Shown: positions 25,534-35,291, counted from the stretch's first letter. The stretch is DNA of 64,000 nucleotides from Prochlorococcus sp. AG-347-L17 (GCA_003278925.1 QCCN01000001.1:124001-188000), one strand, 5' to 3'. Program-made: numbers and translations. Notes: a model not told the origin generated them from the letters alone.

Positions 25534-25544
25534 CTTAGTTATCC

Positions 25545-26459
25545 TTATTTATAATTTCTTTTTTTATTTACTAAAGTCATATTAGCAATTACTACGCTCC
25601 AACATTGTCCAAAATATAAAATTACTCCTAAAAGCCATACCCATAAAGTAAGTACAAGAAAACCTCCAATAAAACCGTATGCTTGAAATCTTGCTCCAAG
25701 TGAGAGAATACTTTTACTTACTGCTAGGTTTAAAGTGGTTAGGCCAATTCCAATAAGAAAAGATCCAGGTAAAAGTGGTTTCAATGGTACTTTTCTACTG
25801 GGTAAAAGTGCTTGTAATAAAAGAGCCATTAAGGAAAAGCCAATTAGTGGTATTGCAAACTGACCAACTTGTAATAACGGCAACTTTAATAATAAATCGG
25901 AAATTAGATTATTAGATTTTGAAAGATTTTCTAAAACGTTACTTGGGATCATCCTAAGATTTGCACTAATTTGATCTAGTACCATTAAAAAACCAATAAA
26001 GAATACTATTAAAAAGGCTTCAACTCTATTTCGGAGAAACTTTGAAGCTTGCACTCTCCAAGCAGCATTAACTTTTTTAGAAGGAATTTCGTCCTCCCAA
26101 AGCCTATCCGAACCTCTTTGAAGAGATAGATATGCATTTCCTGCTGTAAATAGCAAAAACATAGCCCCAAGAATTCCTGCTCCAAAACCTTGATCTATCA
26201 AATTAAATAATGTTGTCTCTACTAATTCAACTACTGAAGGAGGTAAAAGCTGAGCAGCAATGGCAATTATTTGTTGATCTAATCCTTCTTGTTTTCCTAG
26301 GAACCATGAAGCTATTGAAAGAGAAATTAGAAGGATGGGAAAAAATGATTGAAGTGTGTAGTATGCAAATGCAGCGCTTAAATCAACACAATCAGATTTG
26401 TTCCATCGCTCACAAGCTCCCCATAAACTTCTCAGTATCCATGTTGAACTTCTCTGCAT
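25545..26459 (-). CDS. YihY/BrkB family inner-membrane protein
   Basis: Six-helix membrane protein of the BrkB (formerly 'RNase BN') superfamily. The N-terminal region CVDLSAAFAYYTLQSFFPILL matches the conserved 'D....A..L.Yy...SlfP.ll' entry motif, and the middle GNAYLSLQRGSDRLWE is also typical. I start it at the ATG at 26459 (MQRSSTWILR), giving 304 residues; the frame is open to a TTG at 26474. Members are proposed to be transporters, with no agreed substrate. It is divergent in direction from nothing nearby; the inositol-phosphatase-like gene lies upstream on the same strand. Confidence 0.85.
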   Translation of the reverse strand: MQRSSTWILRSLWGACERWNKSDCVDLSAAFAYYTLQSFFPILLISLSIASWFLGKQEGLDQQIIAIAAQLLPPSVVELVETTLFNLIDQGFGAGILGAMFLLFTAGNAYLSLQRGSDRLWEDEIPSKKVNAAWRVQASKFLRNRVEAFLIVFFIGFLMVLDQISANLRMIPSNVLENLSKSNNLISDLLLKLPLLQVGQFAIPLIGFSLMALLLQALLPSRKVPLKPLLPGSFLIGIGLTTLNLAVSKSILSLGARFQAYGFIGGFLVLTLWVWLLGVILYFGQCWSVVIANMTLVNKKRNYK

Positions 26460-26549
26460 ATTAATTTTCTTCAAATATTTATTTATTTACTTAATTTTTA
26501 TTGTATCTGATTAAGAAATTTTTCAAGCAATTTTTTATTTATGATGCAA

Positions 26550-27350
26550 CTATTTTTCTAATAATAAATTGCCCCATGGCTTTAAAATTTCAAATTTTTC
26601 TGTAGATCTACACGCAATTAATGGAAAATTAACATTGCTCAAGTCTTCTCCAGACACTAAATTTAAAGGATCTGTTTTTAACCACTCTATAGAACAGTTG
26701 AGTTCTTCTAATAGCAGCCAGGCTGCTGCAATATCCCATATCTTAGGGGTTGATTCAATTGCTCCGAAAGTTTGTCCCATTGCTACACTCGTAAGATTTA
26801 AACTCGATACACCTAAAAGTCTGATTTTGCCTGGAAATACTGAATTTGGTTTTTTTTGTAAAATTTTTATTGATCTACTACATAAAGAGATGCACTCACT
26901 TTGACGATTATTTTGTCTAGGATCTATTTTCTGGTTATTCAACCAAACCCCTTCACCTTTTATGGATACAAACTTTTTTTTCAATGTAGGAATTATTAAA
27001 AAAGAAGATTGTGGTTTACCATCAACGAACCTTGCTACAGATATAGACCAGTAAGGAATACCGGCAGCAAAATTTGTTGTCCCATCGAGTGGATCGACCA
27101 CCCAGTAAGCTTTGGAATTTGGAATTAACTTTTGCCCTTCTTCACTAAGGACGCCCTCACCTGGAGCTATTGAAGCTAAGCCATCTACGATTGTTTTGTC
27201 ACTCCATAAATCACAACTTGTTAATAATGATCCATCTGCTTTATTGCTGGCACTAATATTTCCAAAATCTTTTGTTTGACGTTGACTAACCAATTCAAAT
27301 AAAGAATCTAATTCAGTTAGTTGCTTATTGGTTAAATTTGGTGGATTCAT
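26550..27350 (-). CDS. Inositol monophosphatase family enzyme
   Basis: Mg2+-dependent phosphatase fold. Metal-site motifs: SEE (Glu70/Glu71), WVVDPLDGTTN (Asp86 and Asp89) and WDIAAAWLLLEE near 205. Family members act on inositol phosphate, histidinol phosphate, PAP or fructose bisphosphate; the substrate cannot be chosen here. I start at the ATG at 27350, giving 266 residues; a TTG at 27365 would extend it into the tolC gene. With the ATG, the gap to the tolC stop is 2 bases, so the genes are coupled. Confidence 0.87.
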   Translation of the reverse strand: MNPPNLTNKQLTELDSLFELVSQRQTKDFGNISASNKADGSLLTSCDLWSDKTIVDGLASIAPGEGVLSEEGQKLIPNSKAYWVVDPLDGTTNFAAGIPYWSISVARFVDGKPQSSFLIIPTLKKKFVSIKGEGVWLNNQKIDPRQNNRQSECISLCSRSIKILQKKPNSVFPGKIRLLGVSSLNLTSVAMGQTFGAIESTPKIWDIAAAWLLLEELNCSIEWLKTDPLNLVSGEDLSNVNFPLIACRSTEKFEILKPWGNLLLEK

Positions 27351-27352
27351 CT

Positions 27353-28780
27353 TTATATATTGCAAATAGACTCTGTATCCTTAATTTTAGTATTATTCCT
27401 ATCTAAACAATTTTTACTTTTAGCAAGGAAAGTTAATCTTTCTAATTCATCTATATTCAGATTGTAATTATATATTGCATTAATATTTTTTGATTTCGCA
27501 TTACTTAATTCACTTTGCCTAATAAGAACATCTTTTAGAGTTGATATTCCAACATCATATCTAAGTCTGGAAAGCCTTACAGACTCTTTGCTAGATTCAA
27601 TTTCTTTGAGAGAAGAGATTATTTTTTCTTCATTTAATTTAAGATTTAAATAAGCTTTACTAATACTTGTTGTTAAAACATTTTTTAGATTTTCATAAGT
27701 ATATTTTTCGGCTTCTGCATCTGCTATTTTTGATTTGTAAGAGTTCTTATTTTGTCCGCCATCAAAAATACTCCATGCAAAATTTAGACTTATGGTATTT
27801 GTATAATTAGATCCAGATTTTTCAGAGTCGATATTAGTTGCTAAAGTGTCACCTTTTGAAAATGTACTAGATAATGAATTACTGATATAGATATTTGGCT
27901 TATTTTGAGCTAAAAAGCTCTCTGCTTGGCTCTTTTTGATTGATTTTTGAAGAATAAGGTTTTTTAAGGAAAGATTTTTATCCAAACCTTCATTAATATT
28001 TTTATTCAATTTATGATTCCAGAACCCTATAAGGTTTTGCTCTTTATTAGTTTCGAAATCTCCCTTAAAATTAAGAATCTCTTTAAGAGAAATTTTATTA
28101 ATTTCATGTTCTATTTTCTTTTCATTAAGTGATTGTTGATCTCGAGATAATTGAGCTTCTGCTTCAAGAACTTCAAATTTTGTACCAATTCCAGTATCTA
28201 GCTTCGCTTTAGCATTTTCTAAACTTGTAATTGATAAATCAAGTGTGAATTTTTTATTTTGAATATCTTGATATGACTTTTTGTATTTGTGATATCTGAT
28301 TCTTGCTTCTTGAATTAAATCTTTTTTCTTAATCTCATAATTATTTTCTGCAATTTTGTAATTTGTTTTGGCAATTTTAATTTCAGATCCTCTTAGTGGG
28401 GCAATTAAATCCCATTTAATATTCAGGGATGGATTAGCCGTAAATTGTGACGTTTTTAAAGTAGCTGAATTGCTACTGTAATTTTTACCTGCGACATATT
28501 TTGGTATCCCATTGGCTTGAAAATCTAAGGATGGGTATCTTTTGGCAATTTGACTGGAAAGATTAAAGCTTGCAGAGGCTACTAAGTTTTGTAATGATTT
28601 TAATTCTTGATTATTTAATACAAGTTTTTCTATTTCTTGATAATCAACAAAAGTAACATTTAATTTTTCTTCTAAAACATTATCAATGTAATTTTTTGTT
28701 TCGCTCGATAGAACATTAAAGGTATTCATACTTAATGTAAGCGGCAATAATAAGAAAGGATTTATTACTCTTCTAAGCAT
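27353..28780 (-). CDS. TolC-like outer membrane efflux protein
   Basis: Outer-membrane channel of the TolC family, exporting proteins or small molecules together with an inner-membrane pump. A signal peptide is visible at about 1-25 (MLRRVINPFLLLPLTLSMNTF). Two repeats of the OEP domain give long helical coils, for example DLIQEARIRYHKYKKSYQDI and TSISKAYLNLKLNEEKIISS, with the characteristic 'RYDVGISTLKDVL' segment near residue 415. Length is 475. Only this TolC-like gene is here and no pump is adjacent. Its start overlaps the stop of the radical-SAM gene by 8 bases. Confidence 0.88.
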   Translation of the reverse strand: MLRRVINPFLLLPLTLSMNTFNVLSSETKNYIDNVLEEKLNVTFVDYQEIEKLVLNNQELKSLQNLVASASFNLSSQIAKRYPSLDFQANGIPKYVAGKNYSSNSATLKTSQFTANPSLNIKWDLIAPLRGSEIKIAKTNYKIAENNYEIKKKDLIQEARIRYHKYKKSYQDIQNKKFTLDLSITSLENAKAKLDTGIGTKFEVLEAEAQLSRDQQSLNEKKIEHEINKISLKEILNFKGDFETNKEQNLIGFWNHKLNKNINEGLDKNLSLKNLILQKSIKKSQAESFLAQNKPNIYISNSLSSTFSKGDTLATNIDSEKSGSNYTNTISLNFAWSIFDGGQNKNSYKSKIADAEAEKYTYENLKNVLTTSISKAYLNLKLNEEKIISSLKEIESSKESVRLSRLRYDVGISTLKDVLIRQSELSNAKSKNINAIYNYNLNIDELERLTFLAKSKNCLDRNNTKIKDTESICNI

Positions 28781-30185
28781 GTTTTATAGTTTCGAAAATA
28801 TTCGATTCACCAATCAAAGTATTAATAATATCATTTGAATCATCAAGAACGTGAATTTTAGTATTTATTTGATTCTCAACTTCTTGAATATTTTTATCAT
28901 CTAAAAATAAATCAGTATTAATTTTTAACATAATAGATGGTATGTAAACAGCTTCTCCTAAATCCTTATTTTTCAGCCCGTAAATTAGATCTTCTCCAGT
29001 AAGAAGACCTGTAACAACTTGATCTTGGCCCCAATAAATACTTGGCAAACCATATAAATTAATTGTTAATCCATTAATTAAGTTTAATTTTTTAACTATA
29101 GGAATTAGGGCTTCATAAACTAATTTACCAACAATCCAACTAACTTTTTTTGGCTTTTTTACTTTTTTGGGTAGGTTTTGAGTCTTCTCTCTTAATGTTT
29201 CTAGAAAGTTTCTAATAGTCCCAACTCCATTGGATTCTTGTGGCATATTTTCGTAGGTTTTGTAACTAGGTAAATTTGTCCCAGCAATTAAATACCATTC
29301 GTCTGCTAGCCAACAAAAACGAGTCCCAAGATTAATTTGTAGAGAGGCTTGAATTCTCTCTACTTGTTTAATAGTTTTTTTTGCGTATTCTGGGCTTATT
29401 GATTTCAATCCATCATTTTCTGGTCTAAATTTTGTAAGTCCTACAGGAACTATTGCGACTGAAAGTACCGTTTTAGAGGTTTTTTTGTAGAATTCAGCAA
29501 GTTCCAAAATTGATTTCTCAAGAATATCCCCATCATTTATATCTGGACAAACAACTATTTGAGCATGTATTTGAATAGAGTTTTTTTCAAACCACGAAAT
29601 TTGATCAAGTATCACTCTTGCTTTTTTATTTTTTAATAATTTTTCTCTTGTGGCGGGATCAGTAGCATGAACTGAAATAAAAAGTGGGGATAGTTTTTGC
29701 ATAGCAATTCTTTCCCAGTCTTCTTTTTTTAAATTCGTAAGAGTTAAATAAGAGCCATATAGAAAACTTAATCTATAATCATCATCTTTTATATAAAGGC
29801 TTTTTCTTTTACCACTTGGCTGTTGATCAATAAAACAAAATGGACATCTATTATTGCATTGCTTGATTGAATCAAATAATGCATCTTTAAAATTTATACC
29901 TAAATTAACGTCTTGATCTTTTTCAATACTTATATTGTGAATCTCATGATTTTTATCTAAAACTGATATGTCTAAAATTTCTTCACTAATCAGAATTTGA
30001 TAATCAATTAAATCTCTTGGTTTTTTTCCATTAATACTAATTATTGAATCACCTTTTTCAAATCCGATTTCTTCAGCAATAGAATTAGCTTCAATACTTT
30101 CAATTTCTGCAGGGTTTATTTTATAAGTAATATTAGGAACCAAAAGATCAATGGGATCTTCCGTGTAATTAACTTCTTGCCACAC
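28773..30185 (-). CDS. PDZ + radical SAM + DUF512 protein
   Basis: Residues ~20-70 form a PDZ-like domain (EANSIAEEIGFEKGDSIISI). The cluster motif CX3CX2C is Cys110, Cys114, Cys117 in QCNNRCPFCFID. The remainder matches DUF512 (LRFSFLYG-like DYRLSFLYGSYLTLTN, and SVAIVPVGLTKFRPEN with FCWLADEWYL). This architecture is a conserved cyanobacterial Fe-S protein family of unknown function. The start is GTG at 30185. It forms an overlapping operon with tolC and the inositol-phosphatase-like gene. Reaction and substrate are unknown. Confidence 0.85.
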   Translation of the reverse strand: MWQEVNYTEDPIDLLVPNITYKINPAEIESIEANSIAEEIGFEKGDSIISINGKKPRDLIDYQILISEEILDISVLDKNHEIHNISIEKDQDVNLGINFKDALFDSIKQCNNRCPFCFIDQQPSGKRKSLYIKDDDYRLSFLYGSYLTLTNLKKEDWERIAMQKLSPLFISVHATDPATREKLLKNKKARVILDQISWFEKNSIQIHAQIVVCPDINDGDILEKSILELAEFYKKTSKTVLSVAIVPVGLTKFRPENDGLKSISPEYAKKTIKQVERIQASLQINLGTRFCWLADEWYLIAGTNLPSYKTYENMPQESNGVGTIRNFLETLREKTQNLPKKVKKPKKVSWIVGKLVYEALIPIVKKLNLINGLTINLYGLPSIYWGQDQVVTGLLTGEDLIYGLKNKDLGEAVYIPSIMLKINTDLFLDDKNIQEVENQINTKIHVLDDSNDIINTLIGESNIFETIKHA

Positions 30186-30231
30186 AATTTAAGGCCAAAT
30201 ACTCTTATTTATATTTATTCTAAACTCATAT

Positions 30232-30345
30232 ATGACTCAAAGTGTATTAAATACTTTTAAAAAACTAAATATAGGTGTTAAATTATGGGCCTTTTATTTA
30301 TTAAAATATGGCATTCGCAGTTTTCTAAAACACGATTTAGATTAA
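30232..30345 (+). CDS. Possible small protein, 37 aa
   Basis: A short ORF from ATG 30232 to TAA, starting MTQSVLNTFKKLNIGVKLWA and ending LKHDLD. It is basic with a central aromatic-hydrophobic stretch (LWAFYLLKYGI). No recognisable motif and no clear ribosome-binding site. It fills most of the 178-base gap between divergent genes. It may be chance; listed because small membrane-associated peptides are frequent in these genomes. Confidence 0.25.
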   Translation: MTQSVLNTFKKLNIGVKLWAFYLLKYGIRSFLKHDLD

Positions 30346-30363
30346 TTAAAATTACCTTTTTCA

Positions 30364-31131
30364 TTGAAAGAATTAATTACAAAAAATTTTGAAGTAAAAG
30401 ATAAATTCAACTATGAATCCAACAAGAAAGTTGATTCATACGAAAATAGTTTTTTATCAAATCCTACATCTTTAAGATTGTGGTCTTCTTTTTTTGTAAT
30501 TTTACCTATTTTTGTTCAAGCACCTTGGGTTAGGTTAGAACCAATAAGTGCTCTTTGTTTTACTTTTGTTATTGCCTTAGTGGCAATTGTTTTGAATCAG
30601 AAAGGATCAAATAAGTGGTTTATTGTCAGTTCATTATTACTTGGTATATCAGGTAGTTGGCTTGGTGGATGTTTGTTCTGGGGATGGTTAAGCCCATTTC
30701 CTATCCTACACATACCTGTTGAAGCTGTAGTTCTCCCATTAGCTTTAATTGGATTTGGAACTAATTGGAAAATAGGTTCAAGTTTTTATATCTCTTCTTT
30801 ATTTGGAACCGCAGTTACTGATATCACAATATTTTTAATCGGAATCATGGATCAATGGAAGCAGGTAATTACAGCAGATTCTGAAAATGCACCCATGATT
30901 CTTCAAAAAACTTCAGAGAGTCTTATTCAAATAAAATCATTATTTATTATTGTTTTTGTTGCTCTTATACTCTGGTTTATTTCAAAAGAAATTTTAGATT
31001 CTGGCACAATCAATACTACTAGTGGTAAAGCACTCTTAGTTTCTGGTTACGTAATTCAAACGACATTAATTGTTGATGGTATTTTTATTGTTTTAGCAAT
31101 TCTGCAACCAACTTTAAGTGGATTGGTTTAA
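30364..31131 (+). CDS. DUF3120-like membrane protein
   Basis: A 255-residue membrane protein with about six hydrophobic segments, starting after a polar N-terminus (residues 1-35). The segments APWVRLEPISALCFTFVIAL and GSWLGGCLFWGWLSPFPILH, with HIPVEAVVLPLALIGF, fit the cyanobacterial DUF3120 family. The function is unknown. The only start compatible with the frame is TTG at 30364. Its stop and the nadB start overlap as TAATG, so translation of nadB is probably coupled to it. Confidence 0.7.
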   Translation: MKELITKNFEVKDKFNYESNKKVDSYENSFLSNPTSLRLWSSFFVILPIFVQAPWVRLEPISALCFTFVIALVAIVLNQKGSNKWFIVSSLLLGISGSWLGGCLFWGWLSPFPILHIPVEAVVLPLALIGFGTNWKIGSSFYISSLFGTAVTDITIFLIGIMDQWKQVITADSENAPMILQKTSESLIQIKSLFIIVFVALILWFISKEILDSGTINTTSGKALLVSGYVIQTTLIVDGIFIVLAILQPTLSGLV

Positions 31132-32798
31132 TGTTAAGGCCTCCATTTTCGCAAGAACCGATACCAATAGATAATTGGGATGTAATAGTTATAGGCGCTG
31201 GAGCTGCTGGCCTTATGACTTGTCTTGAATTACCCTCAAATTTAAAAGTGCTTCTTTTAAATAGAAATACTAGTAAGGTATCTTCCAGTAGATGGGCTCA
31301 AGGCGGAATTGCATCTGTTGTTAGACAAGATGATTCATTTGATCTTCATGCTGAGGATACTTTAAAAGCAGGTGATGGACTATGTGATGTTCAAGCTGTA
31401 GAAATGCTAGTTAAAGAAGCTCCAGGTTGTGTAGAAAGGTTGCAGAATTTAGGGATGATTTTTGATCAAAGTTCTGATCAACTAGCTACTACCTTGGAAG
31501 CAGCTCATTCACGAAGAAGAGTCTTACATGTTAAAGATCGTACTGGACGAGCATTAGTTGAAGTCCTAGAAGATCATATTGAGAATCAAACAAATATTCT
31601 TCACTGCAGAGGTGTAAGAGTAACTGAACTTCTCATTGAAAATAAAGAATGTAGAGGAGTTCAGGTTCTTGATGGAGCAAATTTATATTGGATTAAATCT
31701 AGAGCTGTTGTTTTGGCTACAGGTGGGGGTGGGCACTTATTTACAAATACAACAAATCCTGCTCAATCCTCTGGAGAAGGGATTGCTCTTGCATGGAAAG
31801 CAGGAGCTGCTATCGAAGATTTAGAGTTCGTGCAATTTCATCCAACCGCTTTAAAATTTTATGGTGCACCTTGCTTCTTAATATCTGAGGCACTTAGAGG
31901 GGAAGGAGCGATATTAGTTGATAAAAATGGTGAAAGTCCTGTTAAAAATCTTGAAAATCGTGATCTAGCTACTAGAGATCAGGTAAGTAGAGCAATTATG
32001 AAAAATATGCATGATAATAATGCAGACCATGTTGGCTTAGATCTTCGGTATATTGACCCAGAAAAAATTGTAGAGCGCTTCCCCACGATCTTAAGTCGAT
32101 GTCAGGATTATGGCGTTAACCCTTTAAATGAGGTTATCCCCGTTGCTCCTGCAGCTCATTATTGGATGGGAGGTGTTAAAACTAATCTAAATGCATCTTC
32201 AACAAGAAAAGGATTATATGCTGTTGGAGAAGTTGCTTCTACAGGTGTGCATGGTGCTAATAGACTGGCAAGTAATTCACTGATGGAGTGTCTTGTTTTC
32301 GCAAGAAAAATGTCTTCAATTGTTTTGAATGACCTTTCTAAATTTGAACAATTTGATAGATCATTTCAAGAGTTTGATATTGAAGATCCTAAAGAAGATC
32401 AAATTTCTATAATTGCTGAAAAAATTGATGAACTAAGAAAACTATGTTGGTTAAATTTAGGTGTATCTCGAAATAAGGTAAATATGAGTAAATTTTTAAA
32501 TTACATTCAAAATGATATAGATCAATTAAATAAAAATGGTTTACTAAATAGTCTCGAAAAAATAAAATTTGATCAAAAAATAAAACTTAGTGAACGTAAT
32601 AGAAGAGCATTAAATCTTTTACTTGATTTAAAGAATAGACAAATAACCACTATAACTTTATTAAAAGCTTGTCTATTTAGAGAAGAAAGTAGAGGAGGTC
32701 ATTATAGGGATGATTTCCCTGATAAAGATAAGAATTGGGAATGTCATACTAGACAACAGTTAGATCAAAAAATTCAAAAAAGATTTATTAAAAATTAA
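31131..32798 (+). CDS. nadB: L-aspartate oxidase
   Basis: Flavoenzyme that oxidises aspartate to iminoaspartate, first step of de novo NAD synthesis. FAD motif GAGAAG at 22-27. The substrate and flavin regions of the succinate dehydrogenase/fumarate reductase family are present: SSRWAQGGIA (~56-65), EAAHSRRRVLHVKDRTGRAL (~123-142) and ANRLASNSLMECLVF (~379-393). Length 555 is typical. An ATG overlaps the stop of the DUF3120 gene (TAATG). The C-terminal ~130 residues form the helical domain ending in RGGHYRDDFP. Its stop overlaps convergent VKOR by 11 bases. Confidence 0.95.
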   Translation: MLRPPFSQEPIPIDNWDVIVIGAGAAGLMTCLELPSNLKVLLLNRNTSKVSSSRWAQGGIASVVRQDDSFDLHAEDTLKAGDGLCDVQAVEMLVKEAPGCVERLQNLGMIFDQSSDQLATTLEAAHSRRRVLHVKDRTGRALVEVLEDHIENQTNILHCRGVRVTELLIENKECRGVQVLDGANLYWIKSRAVVLATGGGGHLFTNTTNPAQSSGEGIALAWKAGAAIEDLEFVQFHPTALKFYGAPCFLISEALRGEGAILVDKNGESPVKNLENRDLATRDQVSRAIMKNMHDNNADHVGLDLRYIDPEKIVERFPTILSRCQDYGVNPLNEVIPVAPAAHYWMGGVKTNLNASSTRKGLYAVGEVASTGVHGANRLASNSLMECLVFARKMSSIVLNDLSKFEQFDRSFQEFDIEDPKEDQISIIAEKIDELRKLCWLNLGVSRNKVNMSKFLNYIQNDIDQLNKNGLLNSLEKIKFDQKIKLSERNRRALNLLLDLKNRQITTITLLKACLFREESRGGHYRDDFPDKDKNWECHTRQQLDQKIQKRFIKN

Positions 32799-33723
32799 GA
32801 TCTCCCTGATAATCCGTTTTTGTTGCTAATTCATTTAGGTCACGCGTACCACTAATAATTTCTCCATTTATTTCCCAAGAAGGAAATCCACTTATTCCTT
32901 TCGTTTGGCATAGCTCATACTCATTATCTTTACCATCTTTAGAACACTCAACTAATTTTAATTCTTTAACTGCTTCTTTACCAAATAATTGTTTCTGATC
33001 GTGGCAATGCGGGCACCAGTATGCACTATACATAACAATATTTTTTTCACTTAAAAATTTTGCAAACTTTACTTTTTGGGGAGAGCTTGAAGTGGTAACT
33101 ATTGGTGATACATTTTCAGTGGGGTTTGCAACATCAATAGCATTAGAGGGGTCAACATTTGTTGACCAAATTAGGCCCCCCAGAAGGACACTAATTGCTA
33201 CAATGAAACCTCTAATAATCATTGGCTCTCTACTTTCGAACTTTGCTCCAATCATAGAAATTATAAAGATAGAAAACGATAAAATTGCTGAAAGTATACA
33301 AAAAAAGCAATATGCTTGAATCTTAAAGAACATTATATTTATCAATAAAAAGCTAAATGTTGATGACGCACAAGAAATTAGAAATATTAACCACCATAAA
33401 AACTTATTTAATTTTTCTTTTGGGGAAATTAAATTAAGCGAGAGTATTATTGTGATAACTAATATTGAAAAATATGTTATTAATCCAGCTAATGAGAGAG
33501 GGACATTAACTTGATTATTTTCATATAAAGTACCCCAAGGACTATTTAAAACTGTTTCACAACCATTTTGTATCCCAGGACATGAAAGCGAAGTAAATAA
33601 TCCCCAGTTTTTTAAAGTAATCGAACCTGTATCAACTATGCCTATAGTGCTAAGAATTGCGATTATGATTTTTGGCCATTTCAAATCTTTTTTATTTCTT
33701 CTGTTTAAAGTCTTAAGGGCCAT
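32788..33723 (-). CDS. VKOR-thioredoxin fusion protein
   Basis: Membrane enzyme that makes disulfides in exported or lumenal proteins and passes the electrons to quinone. Residues ~17-185 form the VKOR membrane domain with loop cysteines Cys48 and Cys55 and the quinone-side CxxC Cys139/Cys142 (YCFFC). A thioredoxin-like domain follows at ~218-311 with the WCPHC motif, Cys237/Cys240, and the cis-Pro region GFPSW. The cyanobacterial fusion (LTO1-like) usually faces the thylakoid lumen. Length 311 fits. It is a stand-alone gene, divergent from rimO. Confidence 0.93.
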   Translation of the reverse strand: MALKTLNRRNKKDLKWPKIIIAILSTIGIVDTGSITLKNWGLFTSLSCPGIQNGCETVLNSPWGTLYENNQVNVPLSLAGLITYFSILVITIILSLNLISPKEKLNKFLWWLIFLISCASSTFSFLLINIMFFKIQAYCFFCILSAILSFSIFIISMIGAKFESREPMIIRGFIVAISVLLGGLIWSTNVDPSNAIDVANPTENVSPIVTTSSSPQKVKFAKFLSEKNIVMYSAYWCPHCHDQKQLFGKEAVKELKLVECSKDGKDNEYELCQTKGISGFPSWEINGEIISGTRDLNELATKTDYQGDLNF

Positions 33724-33828
33724 ACAAAAAGAAAGTTTGTTATTTACATTATCTATCCTAATATTATCAAGGCATGAGAGTTATATACGAAATGCTTTTT
33801 AAATCTTTTAATTCTTATTTTTCAAGTT

Positions 33829-35193
33829 GTGAAAAAAAATAGTCTCAATGTAAAAGAAAAAAAACTATCTAAGATTGCATTCAGTCATGTTGGTTGTGAG
33901 AAAAATCTTGTTGATACTGAACATATGCAAGGCTTATTAGATAAAGAGGGTTATGAAGTTGACAGCAATATAAATGATGCAAATGTTGTTGTTGTAAATA
34001 CTTGCAGTTTTATTGAAACAGCTAGAAAAGAATCTATTAGAAAAATTCTAGAATATACAAATCAAGGAAAGGAAGTAATAGTTGCAGGCTGTATGGCTCA
34101 GCATTTTAAAGATGAGCTTATAAAAGAAATCCCTGAAATAAAAGGTTTGGTTGGAACAGGAGATTATCAAAAGATAGCCAAGGTTTTAGACAGAGTAGAA
34201 AAAGGGGAAATCGTTAATGAAGTTTCAAAAATACCTGAATTTATTGCAGATGAGGCAATGCCTCGTTTTGTAGATAAAAATAAATTTGTTGCTTATCTTC
34301 GCATTGCCGAAGGCTGTAACTATAATTGCGCTTTTTGTATTATTCCTAAGTTAAGAGGTCCTCAAAGAAGTAGAACAATAGAATCTATAGTTTCAGAAGC
34401 TCAAAGTCTTGCAAAAAAGGGTATTCAAGAAATCATATTAATTAGTCAAATAACAACTAATTATGGTCAAGATATTTATGGCAAACCATCATTAGCCAAA
34501 CTTTTGAATGAGCTTTCTAAAGTTCCAATTCCTTGGATAAGAATACATTATGCTTATCCAACAGGTTTAACTGATGAAGTTATTAGAGCTTTCAAAGAGT
34601 CAAATAATATAGTTCCTTACTTTGATTTGCCACTTCAGCATAGTCATCCAAATGTTTTGAAGAGTATGAATAGACCTTGGCAAGCTTCTTTGAATGAATC
34701 AATTTTGGAGAAAATTAGAGAAGAAATTCCATCTGCTGTTTTAAGAACTAGTCTGATTGTTGGTTTCCCAGGAGAAAAAAAAGAACATTTTGAACATCTT
34801 CTTGAATTTTTGGATAGGCATAAATTTGATCATGTGGGAGTGTTTATTTTTTCTCCTGAGGAAGGAACTGCAGCTTTTCATTTGCCAAATAAAGTATCCC
34901 CAGAGGTTGCAGAGGCAAGAAAAGATAATGTTATTTCAGTTCAACAAAATATCTCTAAAGTTAAAAATCAGACATATGTTGGTTCGAAAATGAAGATTTT
35001 GGTAGAAAAAATATCAGATAATAACGAATTAATAGGTCGGTCCTACAATTTCGCGCCTGAAATTGACGGAATTGTAATTCTATCTGTTAAGGATAAAGCT
35101 GATTTGAAAAATTATATTGGTAAATTTGTTGAAGCAAATATTTCTTTTGCCGATGAATATGATTTTTATGGAGAGATTATTAAAATTTTGTAG
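33829..35193 (+). CDS. rimO: Ribosomal protein S12 methylthiotransferase RimO
   Basis: Radical SAM enzyme that methylthiolates the conserved Asp of ribosomal protein S12. Two 4Fe-4S clusters are supported by Cys23, Cys59 and Cys88 in the N-terminal domain and by CX3CX2C Cys163, Cys167, Cys170 (GCNYNCAFC). The GPQRSR and [17 protein letters not shown] segments are RimO-type. A TRAM domain closes the protein at ~380-454. Length 454 is right. The start is GTG at 33829; the ORF has no nearby ATG that keeps the first Cys motif. Confidence 0.95.
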   Translation: MKKNSLNVKEKKLSKIAFSHVGCEKNLVDTEHMQGLLDKEGYEVDSNINDANVVVVNTCSFIETARKESIRKILEYTNQGKEVIVAGCMAQHFKDELIKEIPEIKGLVGTGDYQKIAKVLDRVEKGEIVNEVSKIPEFIADEAMPRFVDKNKFVAYLRIAEGCNYNCAFCIIPKLRGPQRSRTIESIVSEAQSLAKKGIQEIILISQITTNYGQDIYGKPSLAKLLNELSKVPIPWIRIHYAYPTGLTDEVIRAFKESNNIVPYFDLPLQHSHPNVLKSMNRPWQASLNESILEKIREEIPSAVLRTSLIVGFPGEKKEHFEHLLEFLDRHKFDHVGVFIFSPEEGTAAFHLPNKVSPEVAEARKDNVISVQQNISKVKNQTYVGSKMKILVEKISDNNELIGRSYNFAPEIDGIVILSVKDKADLKNYIGKFVEANISFADEYDFYGEIIKIL

Positions 35194-35198
35194 TTTTT

Positions 35199-35291
35199 TT
35201 AAATTAATTTAACTGCTCTTAAGAGCTTATCTAATGCGAAAGCAGCTCCAAAACCAAAACCAATAAATGCAAAATAGAAAATGATGTTCAT
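35199..35291 (-). CDS. petL: Cytochrome b6f subunit PetL, 30 aa
   Basis: Read from the reverse strand: ATG at 35291, TAA at 35199-35201. The 30-residue protein starts MNIIFYFAFIGFGFGAAFAL and ends LRAVKLI. A single membrane helix followed by a short basic end with 'KLI' is the pattern of cyanobacterial PetL. It is a small subunit stabilising the b6f complex in thylakoids. It is too short for ordinary gene finders. It ends 5 bases from convergent rimO. Identification rests on helix pattern, C-terminal motif and length. Confidence 0.75.
   Translation of the reverse strand: MNIIFYFAFIGFGFGAAFALDKLLRAVKLI

Noticed and set aside
26569-26904. Plus-strand ORF of 111 codons inside the inositol-phosphatase-like gene
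   Set aside because: Antisense shadow; the minus strand has clear metal-binding motifs.
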